Source: Gadus chalcogrammus
Taxonomy: Eukaryota > Chordata > Actinopteri > Gadiformes > Gadidae
Length of the DNA: 64,000 nucleotides
Direction: 5' to 3'
Assembly: GCF_026213295.1 (NCBI RefSeq)
Contig: NC_079423.1
Span: 13,705,538 to 13,769,537 of the forward strand
Shown in pieces: positions 26,546 to 38,895 of this stretch (position 1 is its first letter; every line of letters starts with the position of its first letter). The position numbers and the translations under genes were made by a program. Below the pieces are notes generated by a model. The model had not been told where the DNA came from and searched no databases. It was given only the letters and a program-made list of their open reading frames with translations.

Positions 26546-27689
26546 GGCGTAGATTAAACCGAGAATGGAAAGAGAATGGAGAAAATAAAGACGGAAAAAA
26601 CAGCCCAGTTTCTCAAGCGTTTTTATTGGTTTTATTACTTGTGTGTCTCTGTGAGTTTGTGTACAGTATTTATTTATTTTTTAACCTTGAGGTCTTCTTT
26701 AAAAATTATTACCATTGATCAGTGAAATGGTTTTAGGAGCTAAAGCAGGAGGGGGAAGGGGGATGATGAATCAAAGGAGCCCCACCAGCTAGTTTATGAG
26801 TTATGCTAGCCTACCGCCCTGGTAATATTTGCTTTAAGGTGTCAGAACTGTGTAAGGGCACACCTTAAGTGCCAAAAAATACTTTGTTTGCAACTTTTTA
26901 GATATTTTTTGCAAGCAATCTTTTTACACTTATTTTCTATAGCCTGTGCGCATATCCAGAAACTTCTACCTGGTGTCCTCAAGAACCTATCTGGCCCGCA
27001 CAGCAAACATTCTCGTGTGCAAACGAAAAAAAACGGCTTCCAGTAATCACAACACTCTCGAGCGAAGTTTGTCATTTTATAGCGGAATTGAAACGCCACC
27101 CACATTGTGTAATAACCATGTCCCATCATCCATAGTAAGTCCATAGTGGATCACAAAACTGTGTTTTAACACAATAAGGACAAACTTTGTCTCCCAAAGT
27201 GAAGTATTATGCATGAAGTGCTTGCTGGCGGGTGACAGCGTGAGCAGTGGTAATCCCTCTGAGTAATTTAATCTGTGTTTATGTTTAGACCCCGTGTCTG
27301 ACACCTCATTAACGGATTGGAAGTCACTTCCCTTTTTCGTAGCCTGCAGCAAGTTTGGGGAATTGCAAAACCTTGACAGTAGCTTATGTGGTAACGGGCT
27401 CATTTCGAAGGTGTATATTAACTTGATGAGCTGTTTTCTTTAGGATCCCAATGATTGTACCTGTGGTAATGGTTTTTTTGGAACAAACTGAAATTTAGGG
27501 AGGATTAAGAGTACGATGATTTAGGGATTTGCAAGGAGCTAGCTGAAGATCTTTGAAAAACAATTTTCAGTTTCATATAAAATGGAATATAAAACTTCAA
27601 TCCGCTCTATAATCCAATTCCATTTCCTAAGACCAGTCTTCTGGCTTTTAAAAGGTCTTTAGCTTTCATCGTGAGCACAACCTCAGAGT

Positions 27690-28224
<535 letters not shown>

Positions 28225-28575
28225 CTGAGCTGCCTCGCCCTCCCCTGTGCTCTCCATCACCGCGGGGGGTCCCGCTGGGTCGCTCTGGGCTGTAATTGGA
28301 AAGCGCGCTGGCGGTGGGCGTCGCCGGTAATGTGGGTCCTGCGATGTGGCGGCGGGCCCCCCGCTGCTTACACAGCGGTCACAGGAGAAGAAGACGACCG
28401 TCTGAATTCACTAAAAGGTCAGCGGCGCGGCCGCCACGCTTTCCAACTTCCGGCGGATGAAGCGAAAGAAAAAAAAACGACAACGCCTGTTGTGTTTAAA
28501 CGGCCTTAAGCAATTAGCATATTCTTCTTCTCCACCTTTGGGTACTGGTGATGTGTGTGTGGGAGGGGCGGGCGT

Positions 28576-28602
28576 GGGGGGGGGGGGGGGGGGGGGGGGG
28601 GG
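28576..28602. repeat. Poly-G run of 27
   Basis: Uninterrupted G homopolymer, G-quadruplex capable. Confidence 0.96.
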
Positions 28603-28664
28603 CTTGGCCTACAGTTTAGCTGTGGCACTTCCTTTTCAGAAGCACCCCCCTCCAAACCTGTCCT

Positions 28665-28666
<2 letters not shown>

Positions 28667-28700
<34 letters not shown>
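28667..28700. repeat. Poly-C run of 34
   Basis: Uninterrupted C homopolymer 65 bp after a 27-base G run. The pair could base-pair as an inverted repeat. Confidence 0.96.
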
Positions 28701-28703
<3 letters not shown>

Positions 28704-28831
28704 CTCTGGGCGATGGAGGGGAAAATAAGATGGCTAGGCATACATGACAATCATATCAGCGCCACTGACGAACTAGCATGTCGGAGAGGGAGCGATGGGG
28801 GAGAAAGGGGAGGGCGCAACCACCGAGAGCC

Positions 28832-28858
28832 GGGGGGGGGGGGGGGGGGGTGGGGGGG
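28832..28858. repeat. Poly-G run with one T interruption
   Basis: 19 G, one T, 7 G, followed by purine-rich sequence to about 28895. Confidence 0.95.
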
Positions 28859-29033
28859 AAGGAGAAGGGTGAGGAGGGGAGAAGGGGGAGGAAGAGGTGC
28901 TAATGTTATGTCATCGACGAGGGAGCCACAGCACTGCAACCACCCAACTGCTGCTGACTCACTGTCTCGGAGTCGAGGTGTTAAAGGCCTCTGTTAGCGT
29001 CTCCCAGAGAGCAGCTACATCATGTGAGGAGAT

Positions 29034-29215
29034 ATGGGGTAGTCTAGTGGTTGGGGGGTTTGACTCACCGCTATAAAGGGCTCTGGGTTGGAACCATTTT
29101 GGAGTAGACTATAGGAGTAGTTACCCAACTCTAGGCATGCTCTCTGATAACATGTATCTGAGTCGCTTTGAACAGGAGCATGGGCTAAATTATTTGGAAG
29201 ACACAGTAAATAGAG
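29034..29215 (+). repeat. tRNA-derived SINE
   Basis: The head has an A-box-like TAGTCTAGTGG at 29040-29050 and a B-box-like GGTTGGAACC at 29086-29095, spaced as in a tRNA promoter. The tail at 29161-29190, agtcgctttgaacaggagca then tgggctaaat, is a diverged copy of the tail seen in the L2-like fragment at 48.3 kb. This is the only copy here with both head and tail clear. Target-site duplication was not identified. Confidence 0.75.
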
Positions 29216-29987
29216 TGGAAGTTGGCTGTGTGTACAAGCTCAGCCGTACATCCTCCTATAGATTTATAGTAACGACGATAAATAGATGAATGAATAAAAC
29301 AGCGAGGACAGAAAACGCTTGAAACTCAAAAAGACAGATAGTTTGTTCTTTGACAATTGGTAAAATGGCGCTCTTGGCTGACTACTTGATAGCTCCACAG
29401 CTTATCGCGAGCCACTTAACAACTTGACTCTCATATCCCGCAGTGATGGAGTTCCAAATGGATTTCAATTGCTTGTTGCCATCAGACCTCATATAACGTG
29501 GCCATCAAACCTAACCTAGCTTGTCTCATCTCGCCTCAGTAACTATGTTTTCTAAAGTGCGGTCTCAACTATGGTCTCCTCTAGCCTCAGAAACGTTTGC
29601 TGTGCCTCACAAACCGTTGCCTAGCAACAATATAATACCCAGATCTACTGACGGTTCAACTGGCTGCCATCCTCTCAGACTCTTCACCCCCCCAAGCCCC
29701 CTGATTTACATACATTTCAGATTGGGCTGTGATCGGCGAGATTGACTTGTGACATCGCAGATCGTGCACGCTCAGAAAATCAGATTGTATAATCAGATGT
29801 ATAGGGAGGTTTTCCCCTTCTTGGGTTGATTAAAGTCAATACAGTCTGCGCGTAAGGCAATCAGAATAACCAAAGCCATGCTTCCCCATGCCTGTTAACC
29901 ATAAATACAACAACTTTTGTAGGTGCAAGCCTGAGTTGAATTTGCATTCAATTAATCTTCTGCAATCTTGGCAGGCACAACCGCGCT

Positions 29988-30020
29988 CGTGCGTGCGTGC
30001 GTGCATGCGTGTGTGTGTTC
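29988..30020. repeat. GTGC/GTGT short repeat
   Basis: gtgcgtgcgtgcgtgcatgc followed by gtgtgtgt. Confidence 0.85.
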
Positions 30021-31227
30021 AAACACTTTGTTCAGTACACTAACAGCATCTAAATTCACGTCTGGATTCTGGCACACATTTCTGAAACATTAGCGTACAA
30101 GGCTTGGACCAAAGAAAAGGATGCCTCTACTTGGTTTCCATATTTATGGTACACATACCACTGTGCAGTCAGCTTCTGACAGTTTCTCCGCTCCAGTCAG
30201 GCTGCCTGACGTGTCTTAATATGGAGACGTCAGCGGGTTCAGCCCATCCTTTCTGCGTTTGAATCCCCGGCGAGACCTCTGCTTCTCTTTCCAGCGGCAG
30301 TCAGTGTTTTATACACTCAAGCGAGCGCTCCTAAATAGAAACAGGAAGGGACTTCCTGGAGCTCGGCCGAGAAAACATTTCCGAGAGATCTTCAGTAAAG
30401 TCTTTTGAAAAACGCCTCTCGGTTGCCTGCCGGGAGAGATAGCATCAGCAGACAACCCCGAAATTTTCCATTTTGTGCTATCAGACACCACGGCGGTGTG
30501 TCAACAGTGGATTCCTGCTGCAAGTAAACACAGCGGTCTGACAAGCAATAAAGCAGATTCAACAGCGCCCCGGGCCCTTTGCTCCGTTTAGACCCAGAGG
30601 TCCCAATCTTTTTCATCATTTAGACCCTGGTCCTGCTGCTGATCACAGGATCACCTGGCAAGACATGACGGACCACATGAGGGATATACGTCCTTCTCCG
30701 AGCGCATTTAAGGACGTTTCTGGGCCGAAGAGTAACGATCTGGTCAGTTTCGTATTTAATGGCGCACAGCCTTTGGTTTGATTTCACCCTGGATGATCGT
30801 CCTGGGATTTTTTCAAATTTGTTTTTAGTTTTGTTTTCTTTTTTTTTGACGACCAATTAAAATTAATTTGATGACGGAAGAAAAGGGGAACAGAATCAAT
30901 CAAGCGATGAGTAAAAAAAACGAGTTACGGGTGATCTTTATATTTAGTTTCTTAAGAGAAAGCTGCAGATAAGACCTGGGCAAATTACATGGAGAATTCA
31001 AATCACAAAGGAGTCCATATTTCTCTATTCAACTCAGTTGATTCAACCTCTTTCTTTTCTTTTTTTTTGCTGACAGCATTGAGAAGACAGCAAGAGAAGG
31101 GACCAGGGGATTAGTATCGTTTGGTTGAAATTGGAGGAAGCTCAGGAAATATTAAATGGCAGCAGCCACTAAAGAAAGGTTCCCGGAAATATCAATCTTG
31201 CAGATTAAAAGGGTACCTTTTTAAACT

Positions 31228-31264
31228 GTGTGTGTGTGTGTGTGTGCGTCTGTGTGTTTGTGTG
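31228..31264. repeat. (GT)n short microsatellite
   Basis: About 37 bp of GT with gc and tc interruptions. Confidence 0.9.
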
Positions 31265-31786
31265 ATATGTTGATCGCAACCAGTCCATCAGCAATGATGT
31301 GTTTTGTGCTTTGCTTTAATGTGTTTTTATGTATTTCTGCGTGTTTCGCTAAGTATGTATTCGGGGAGGGGGTTAAAGATCAAAGCGCCGAGAACATTTA
31401 AGTTCCCAGAAACTGATGATGAACTATCCTTTAATGGTAGGGACTTTCTCTTCTCTCTCCTCACAATAAACTATCCTCCTAAGGGTTCATTTAGATTGAT
31501 TAAATATTCAGGCCTGCCAAATAAAACATGTCCATGGACAGCAGGGGGTTACTGAACCGTTCTTCCGCCAGGACACACCCAGAACACAGATTTGTCTTAT
31601 ACCGCGACGATCTTCACCTCAAATGTCCTTTTTTTCCTCCCTGCGGGGACAACGCATAAAAGAGTTAGTGGTATTATGACACTGCAAAGAGATGACATTG
31701 TGAAAACCCCTGGGGTCAAATATTTTGAAATGTTAATCTTATTTTCGTGTATTTCTCTTTCTTCTCCCCATCCCTTCTCTCCACAG

Positions 31787-31912
31787 TTCCCCCCAAGATA
31801 TACGACATCTCGGCTGATATAACCGTGAACGAGGGCAGCAACGTGTCGCTCATCTGCACCGCCAGTGGGAAACCCGAGCCCTCCATTTCCTGGAGACACA
31901 TAACCCCATCAG
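31787..31912 (+). CDS. negr1: negr1-like exon 3: first half of Ig domain 2
   Basis: The exon is 126 bp and symmetric (phase 1 in, phase 1 out). With the preceding G it reads V-PPKIYDIS, then [15 protein letters not shown] with the B-strand cysteine and a sequon (NVS), then [11 protein letters not shown] with the core Trp, ending T-P-S. The acceptor has a long pyrimidine tract from about 31757 to 31786 ending ccacag; the donor is TCAG/gtgagg. VPPKIYDIS and [11 protein letters not shown] are close to the mammalian NEGR1 sequence as I remember it. Because its length is a multiple of three, skipping this exon alone would keep frame but remove half of Ig2. Confidence 0.94.
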
Positions 31913-32009
31913 GTGAGGTCACCGCCTCCCTGGTAACACTGTGTGCGGAGGGACAGAGGGCCGCTGGATGGATGCACCGCAGGGGGGGGGGGTGAATGGC
32001 AGAAGGGGA

Positions 32010-32190
32010 CAGATGACGGATGGAAGGATGGATGGGTGGATGGGTGGGCGTTGGCTGGCGGCGGGACAGATGTATGCATGGATGGGGGACTTGATAGATG
32101 GGATCGAGGGAAGGATTGATGGATGGATGGGAGGGATCCTACCAGAATGGGCAGATGGACTATGGATGGATGGGTGGATGGAAGCATCGT
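32010..32190. repeat. Degenerate (GGAT)n tract after exon 3
   Basis: ggatggatgg, gggtggat and related units with interruptions; begins about 100 bp after the exon 3 donor. Confidence 0.88.
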
Positions 32191-32303
32191 TCTCAAAAGG
32201 GAGAGGCACTCGGGATGACGGAGGTCGATTAGTCAGTGATGTGGTGGCTTGTAAAATATGCCTACATTTTCAACGCCGATTGACGAAATGCAGCGTAAAC
32301 TCC

Positions 32304-32321
32304 CCCCCCCCCTCCCCCCCC
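32304..32321. repeat. C-rich run
   Basis: Ten C, one T, eight C. Confidence 0.9.
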
Positions 32322-33031
32322 TTCAAAAAATGGATTGCTAGATAATTTTTTGTACCGGATAGTATTGATGGTAATGGTGCCGTTTCCCTCTGCCCTCTCT
32401 CCCCCTACCATCCCCAGTGGTACCACCGCTAGCCACCGCCACCAACTTATTCAGTCCTCCTTCATTTTCATATTAATAGATTAGAGCATGCCGTGGCTAT
32501 CTGATGGACCTGAGGATGACTGCGTGGATCTCATGGTTGTCATATCATCTTCACGGGCACAGTCGCCCTTGATTGCGTTGGGAGACGTTTCAGAGGATGA
32601 TCAAAAGGAGGCTTCCTCGGCGTCCGAGCGTGGCCCAGTCACTCATTCTTCTTTGAAGTGTCCGCACTTTGAAGTGCGCCAAGGGAGAAAAATGGTAGAG
32701 CCGGTCAAAGGGAAAGAATGGGGCCCAGGATTAAATGTAATCACAGGGACTGTCTCCCAGCACATCAAATGGAAAAGCCATTTGGCACGGGATCTGCAAG
32801 TCCGTTAACGCAGTACAGGGGATTGGTCCAAAGGACACAGTACAGCTGAAAAGGTGGTAATAGGCTAACAACATAGCATGTGGAACTTCGACACGTACAT
32901 GCAAATAAAGCAACTCTGGGAGCTGCATGAGGCGACAGGAATATAGAGTGCAGCAGTCGGAACTCCAAAGTTAAGAGTCATTTATCAAATGCCTGCAGCC
33001 CTTCACCAGCCACCCCTCTACAGTTATTTTT

Positions 33032-33039
33032 GATATATA

Positions 33040-33082
<43 letters not shown>
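33032..33082. repeat. (TA)n microsatellite
   Basis: AT dinucleotides with one gc interruption, about 50 bp. Confidence 0.96.
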
Positions 33083-33085
<3 letters not shown>

Positions 33086-33290
33086 CACAATGCCACACAG
33101 GACTCAATAGAATCTGGCGCAGTAAGACATTTTGCTCCAAGTGCACTTGGATCGTTATTGGCTTATTGACATGGGGCCAGCCAGGTGAAATAGCTCTTAA
33201 ACAGTAAACATGCTTACATGTCAGCTTCTATTTCCTGCTCTGCACCCCACACTATTCAGCCATTCGGTGGGTTAGAGTGTTGCGTTTGTT

Positions 33291-33317
33291 TGGGGGGGAT
33301 GGGGGGGGGGGGGGGGG
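33291..33317. repeat. G-rich run
   Basis: Eight G, at, then about 17 G. Confidence 0.93.
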
Positions 33318-34479
33318 TTATTTGGTTGTGCATCAGCAGTCAGTGAAGTTTGACAGGAAAATAAATTGCCCTGACAACTGTCAAGTTTCGATTCCTTCCC
33401 CAAATATTTTCCTTTTCATTATATTCCCCCTCTCTATGCCAGATACTGAGCTGGCAACTGTAACAAACATTTTGCAGCCACTGAAAGTTTGGCCGTCATA
33501 AAGCGCTCATTGAGAGACTAATTTGGCTTGATATTGTCTGCATTCAACGACGATGAGTTTTCTTCATTAGGACGGACACAGCAGTATTGTGTCTCCGCTG
33601 AGAGGAAACAGTGCCAAAGTCTGTGTTCAGCATTAATCATTGAGGAAAACCCAGTTGATACAAACAACAGCAGCATAATATTTTGTCCAGCGGTGATGGT
33701 TAAACGTGGGGGAAAGAAATTACAGCAACCACCAGACAGAAAAAGATAGCCACTGTTCTATGTAGATACATCCCGGAAATTTAAACTAGTGATTGGCGAT
33801 CGGCGTCCCTAGTGTTTAGCGCTCTGCACAGCCACCCCAGACGGTCAGCAGGGAATACGTCTAAATGCATGTACGTCATTACTTGACACTTTAGTATGGT
33901 TAAACATGACTATAAATCATTATAACAACGTTTATAGGTCAAAAAAGACGAAAAAGCATATTAGGTGCTCTTTAAATCAGCAAGGAACTCTTGAGAAAAA
34001 AACCCAGAGTAGGGGATCCTTTCTTCCAGGGGTGCAATGGGTGCCATAATTGAAATACAGGTAAATACATGCAAAACAGTAGTCTAGTCTATTATTTGTC
34101 TCAGCAAAGTCATCAAACAGTGCATTTGATCCAATTTCCATGCCATTTTAGCATAGAGAAATATAGAATTTCTCTTATCTGCTGCACCGTATTTACTGGT
34201 AATTAAATATAAAAATGAACAAGAAAAAATAGACGGGGTATGTGCTGTGAATTTAACACTTCAGAGCACACTGACCCATTTTTGCTTGAATTGTCAAGTC
34301 AATTCCACTTATTAATTTAGCACATGTCATACACATGTCAAACATAAAACAGGATAAAAAAAAATGCAGAGAAGATATTTAACAACTGGATTTAAAATAA
34401 TCAATAAAATACATGAACACAAGATTTAAAAGAATGCATGAAAGACATTTTCTGGGAAATACAAAATGAAAATTCCATT

Positions 34480-34735
34480 AATGTTTAGGAGAATAGTGTG
34501 TGAATTATACATGTGCGCTTTTATCGTAATAAGTTAAAATTGCCTTAAAGTTTAGCAGAATGGTGCGTCAATTAAACATGCGCTTTTATTCTAATGAGTT
34601 AAAATCGCGTTATAGTTAAGCCGACTAGTGTGTCAAATATACTTGTGCGTTTTTATCAGAATAACTTAAAATCGCGTTACAGTTTAGCCGAATACCGTGT
34701 CAAATATTCGTGTGCACTCTTATCCAAAATGGAAA
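34480..34735. repeat. 66-bp minisatellite, four copies
   Basis: Units start at about 34491 (gaatagtgtg), 34558 (gaatggtgcg), 34623 (gactagtgtg) and 34690 (gaataccgtg), spacing 67, 65 and 67. Each contains gtgcgcttttatc-type and agttaaaatcgcgtta-type blocks. Divergence among copies is noticeable, so it is not very recent. Confidence 0.92.
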
Positions 34736-35842
34736 GGTTTAGAGAGGAACTGGATATCTGGACCCCCCTAAGGCCTCCTCCTTATCATTCCACTTCCTCT
34801 TTAACGTTTAATTCCGCTGATAAATCTCACTGTACAACAAGGGCCCCCGTTGAGGGGTTTCAGCCTAGCGGTGCTTCTGCGTCCGCACGGGAACACTGTG
34901 CCTCGCCGCTCCGACCCACTCACCCATTGGTTAGTGGGCAGGGTGTGAAATAGCCTTTAACACACAGCCCTTTCCACAGACTGTCTGCTTGGCTGACGGG
35001 ATGGCTGGCTGACTGGCTCTGCAAAATTGCTTTGATAAGCTTTTTCCATTGAGATTTGGATCCACGGGATGGAAGTGTGACCTTTAAAAAAAAAAGGGCC
35101 TGACCAGAATGCGAGAATACATATTTGATTGTCTCTTGCGATACCGGGGAGCCCGCGTTTCTCCTGCCCTGTTCCTCAGGAAAAGGGCGGATGTTGACGA
35201 CATATATGTTTTGATTTAGCTTTCCATTAAAGTGCATGAGAAATCTCTGCCGCCAAAAAACACCCCCTCAGGGAACAGACCCCATCACACCTGGCAGACT
35301 CCTCTGCATAAACGTGCCCGTGAACACTGAGGCTCGCTTCAAAGACCGCTCCACGCCGTCCTCTGTATGGGCTGCGATGAGGAGGCAGTGGCTCCGATAT
35401 ATATTTCGCAACTTTTCCACCGCCGACAATTGAGCGCATTTGAACGTGATCGGAGGTGGAGGGCCAACGAGCCGGGCGCAGAGCTCACTTGTCAGGGATT
35501 AACATTGGGGGCGTCCGTGTCTAGCACGTCAAGTACCGCCCATGGAAGAGGTACTCATTGCGCTTATGCTTTCCCTGATTGGAGGGAGGCCTCGTAAACG
35601 TGATTCGTGGCTTATATGAACGAGGTCAAACGATTGCTCACTCGCTGCACATTCTTTTCATGTACCTCAGCTATATTTTAATTTTTTTTTCCATCCATAT
35701 GAATGTGATGCAATCGACTCAATAAGAGATTATATTGAAGCATCTCCTGTGATTGCGTAAAGCCCTTGCTAGTATACAAGGTATGTGGGGAGGGGCCGAG
35801 GAGGGCATTGCTCCATTAATAACTCTGCTCCTGATGTTATCA

Positions 35843-35896
35843 CACGCACACGCTCAAGCATACACACACACACGCGCACACTCACACGCAAACACA
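35843..35896. repeat. AC-rich patch
   Basis: Mix of acac, acgc and aagc units. Confidence 0.85.
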
Positions 35897-38794
35897 CGTT
35901 GCACAACTACGACCATGGCTGCAGTACCACCAATATCTGTTGGCCTTATCTCCACCTCAAACAGGTGTTGTATTCCCGGCTGGTGATTACTAAATATGTC
36001 GAGATAGAGAGACGGACAGGGTATCTCCCCGGGTCAGATAGGTGGCATCCCATGCAGACTACAACCAGACCCTTTGGACCAGTACCGGCCCCTGGCTTGG
36101 ATTGACAGCCAGTGATCTGTGCAGGAGTATAATGTCAGGGTTCACAAATAATCTGGGTCGTGGGTTCTCTTCAGACAGGGCGATTCAGCCCATGGCCAAT
36201 TCCTTGAACTCTGCCTCTGGATGAGATGTCCTAACAATGGCACGGGGGGAAAAATGGACTAGCTCCCCATTTATTGCTCCCTGCGAGTTAAGAGGATAAA
36301 TGGATGTAGGAAATGCGGCTATTTATACCATAATGGATTGTTAGCATCGCCCGGGCCTATCTGCACGGAGCAGCCCTGAAGGAAGTCTACTCATTGCTCT
36401 CCTACACAATGTGGGATATTGCTTACTGTTTCTCACAAGCGTTGACAGCGTTGGCAGCGAATGCTAAATCAACCTCGCTGTGATTTCCTTAATTTGCCCA
36501 CGGTGGCTTCTCCCTGAGGTCCAGGGGATGCTACTGACAATCTCCTCAACATCCCATAGAGCGCTCACAGAATCTACGTTGGCTCCACAGTCCATCGTGT
36601 TTACATCGCCTTTGTCCCGTTAATAAGCCTTTTTTTTTTCTTTCCATTATTTCTTGTTTCCGTAGAGATATTCGTATTATTCCATGGCTCCATTGTTCAG
36701 CGTGCATTATGATACGGCTGTTTGGATTCTAGTGGCTGCTGGTTAGTCGTTTGGTTAATGTCTAGCCGTATAATCTGTGGCGCGCAGCTCCTCCTTCCTG
36801 TTTAATGGTTCGCCTGACCTTCGAAGAACCCCCCATCGCAACTAAAATCAATAAGGAAACCTTTGTGCAACGCAGGGCAAGATGATGCAACAAGATCCCG
36901 TACAGGCAAAAAACAATCCATCTTTCTCCTGGAAGTGAATCCTTATTAATAACTTATTATTAGTCAGCTGCAGTTACAGGCCATCCATTTATACACGGTT
37001 GATCGGGTGAATATTTAATGCACCGAGGCTTTTGGACATACCCCCGTTGGAGATTCAGTCTGAGAAAAGTGTGTGTGGTTTCGAGTGCCCGGATAAGAAG
37101 CGTGTGTAATGAAACGCGGTGGGGAATTTGAGCATCTTTTGACACGCTTGTTCATTTCCAGGGGCTTGGCTTCATCAAGCTTGACAATTTTTTGGACTAC
37201 CTCTAAACATCATTAGCTGTTATTTCTCGCTGAATCATCAACATTCTATAGGGCCTATGCAAATTGGTATATTCAGCTCCAGTCCGTTTAATTGGAGGCT
37301 TGCTTGCCACCTGTGGTTGCCATTAGAGAGTGTGTGAAAAATGGAAAATGGGGCTGAATAATTGTCCCGTCTGAATTGAGCGGTGGACATGTTATTGTAC
37401 ATTCTGAGTCAATACAGTGTTTCAGAGAGTCTGACTCAATTTAAGAAATGCAAATAATGAATGGCATGTCCGGTTCCAATTACTTAATCAAAGCAAGATG
37501 GCCAGGAATCAAAACCGGGGGTGTGTTAACACATGACTCGTGTCCTCCTTAGGAAAATCATTCTTTCAAAAGTAGCCCGAGTACAAAGCCAACAGAGGCT
37601 TGTTGTCGTGTTAGTTTGAGACGTGTCTCTGTGCTCGTGGGTTGTGTGATCCCTTAATGAGTCAGCTGGGTTCCTATAGTCGGAGGAGAGTCTTGACATC
37701 AAAAGTTTTTTGCTGTGTCGTTCTTAAAATAAATCTCGACAGGTTGCGCTCTCTCTCTTCAGTCAACATGCATCCTCCATTTCAAAAAGATTGTTGTGGA
37801 AATGTTACACCGCCAACACACTCCAAAGTGACATTGCAGAGAATTCGGAGGTGGTTAATGAGCAAATCGAGGACGCCATTAGCTAGACTGTTGACATTGA
37901 GGATCGAGGCAGAACCAACAACCTAACCACTCGACTATTTGTTCCTCTGCCAATGTTGAAGAGTTTGCCAACATAGAAGTCCAAGTATACATAACAACAC
38001 CAGCTAGGAGAGGCTAGTCAGATAACGAAGGCCAGGTTCTAGTAGCAGTAGCACACATTGGGGTGCATGAAGGCCAGTGAGGAACATTTAACGGCACCAT
38101 GAATCTTAACAGCATTGCTGTCCCAATAATCCCTTCATGGCACACTCCATCTACACTGAGATGGACTCCTTTCAGCAATTCATCCCATCACGTCACAAGG
38201 CCCGTTGCTGCAGAAATCTGTTCCAGGACCACGACGAGCAAGTTTTATTTATTACTTTGTTGTGTGCATCCTTCACGGCCCCCAAATCTTAAGCTCGGAG
38301 GGGTTTTCACTTTCCCACCGACCAATTTGCAGCCACTCTGCAATGTTATCATGGGGCATTGTACAAACTGATCATCTCTAAGAAAATAAAACATGCTATA
38401 CCGGATGACCTGGAAAGATGCAGCAGGAATCTCTCGGCTACCCATCATGAAAAGCCTTTTCTTCCCCCATGACTACTTTCAGGCATTGTGCGAGGATATT
38501 CTCGCGGATGAAATGGCTCGGATCTCACCGAGTTGATGGTGTTTAGACTCAACCGCTGTGAAATTGCGTTGAGGGATTTGCTTGGAAAATGTCCTTTCGC
38601 AACATCAAAGGGCCGGCAGGGGGCAAGATTACTTATTTACAATTTAACAAACTATGATTTTTAACGATGAGGATTAAAGACAAACCGCAGAGACGGTCTG
38701 GAGTACAAATTGACGCTTTGTGCTCATCCATTTAATCATTGAAATATTTATCATATGTGATGTAACGACATGTATTAGCCATTAGGTTTTCGTT

Positions 38795-38895
38795 ATTTAG
38801 CAGACCTTTATCCAGAGCACATTTGTAAGATGCATTTATGATCCGTTAGGGTACCTATTGCCCACCCAGGCACCTTACTGAAGGGTATACTCGCA
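38795..38895 (-). repeat. SINE/LINE 3' tail, inverted
   Basis: ttagcagacctttatccaga is the reverse complement of the shared tail (tctggataaaggtctgctaa), followed by atttgtaagatgcattt and a caccttactgaagggta block of the type seen next to these tails in fish. Confidence 0.6.

Noticed and set aside
29034..29100. Possible tRNA gene
   Set aside because: A- and B-box-like motifs are present, but there is no cloverleaf and the sequence continues into a SINE body and tail.
31597..31899. Minus-strand open frame overlapping exon 3
   Set aside because: It is antisense to a clear Ig exon and has no motifs of its own.
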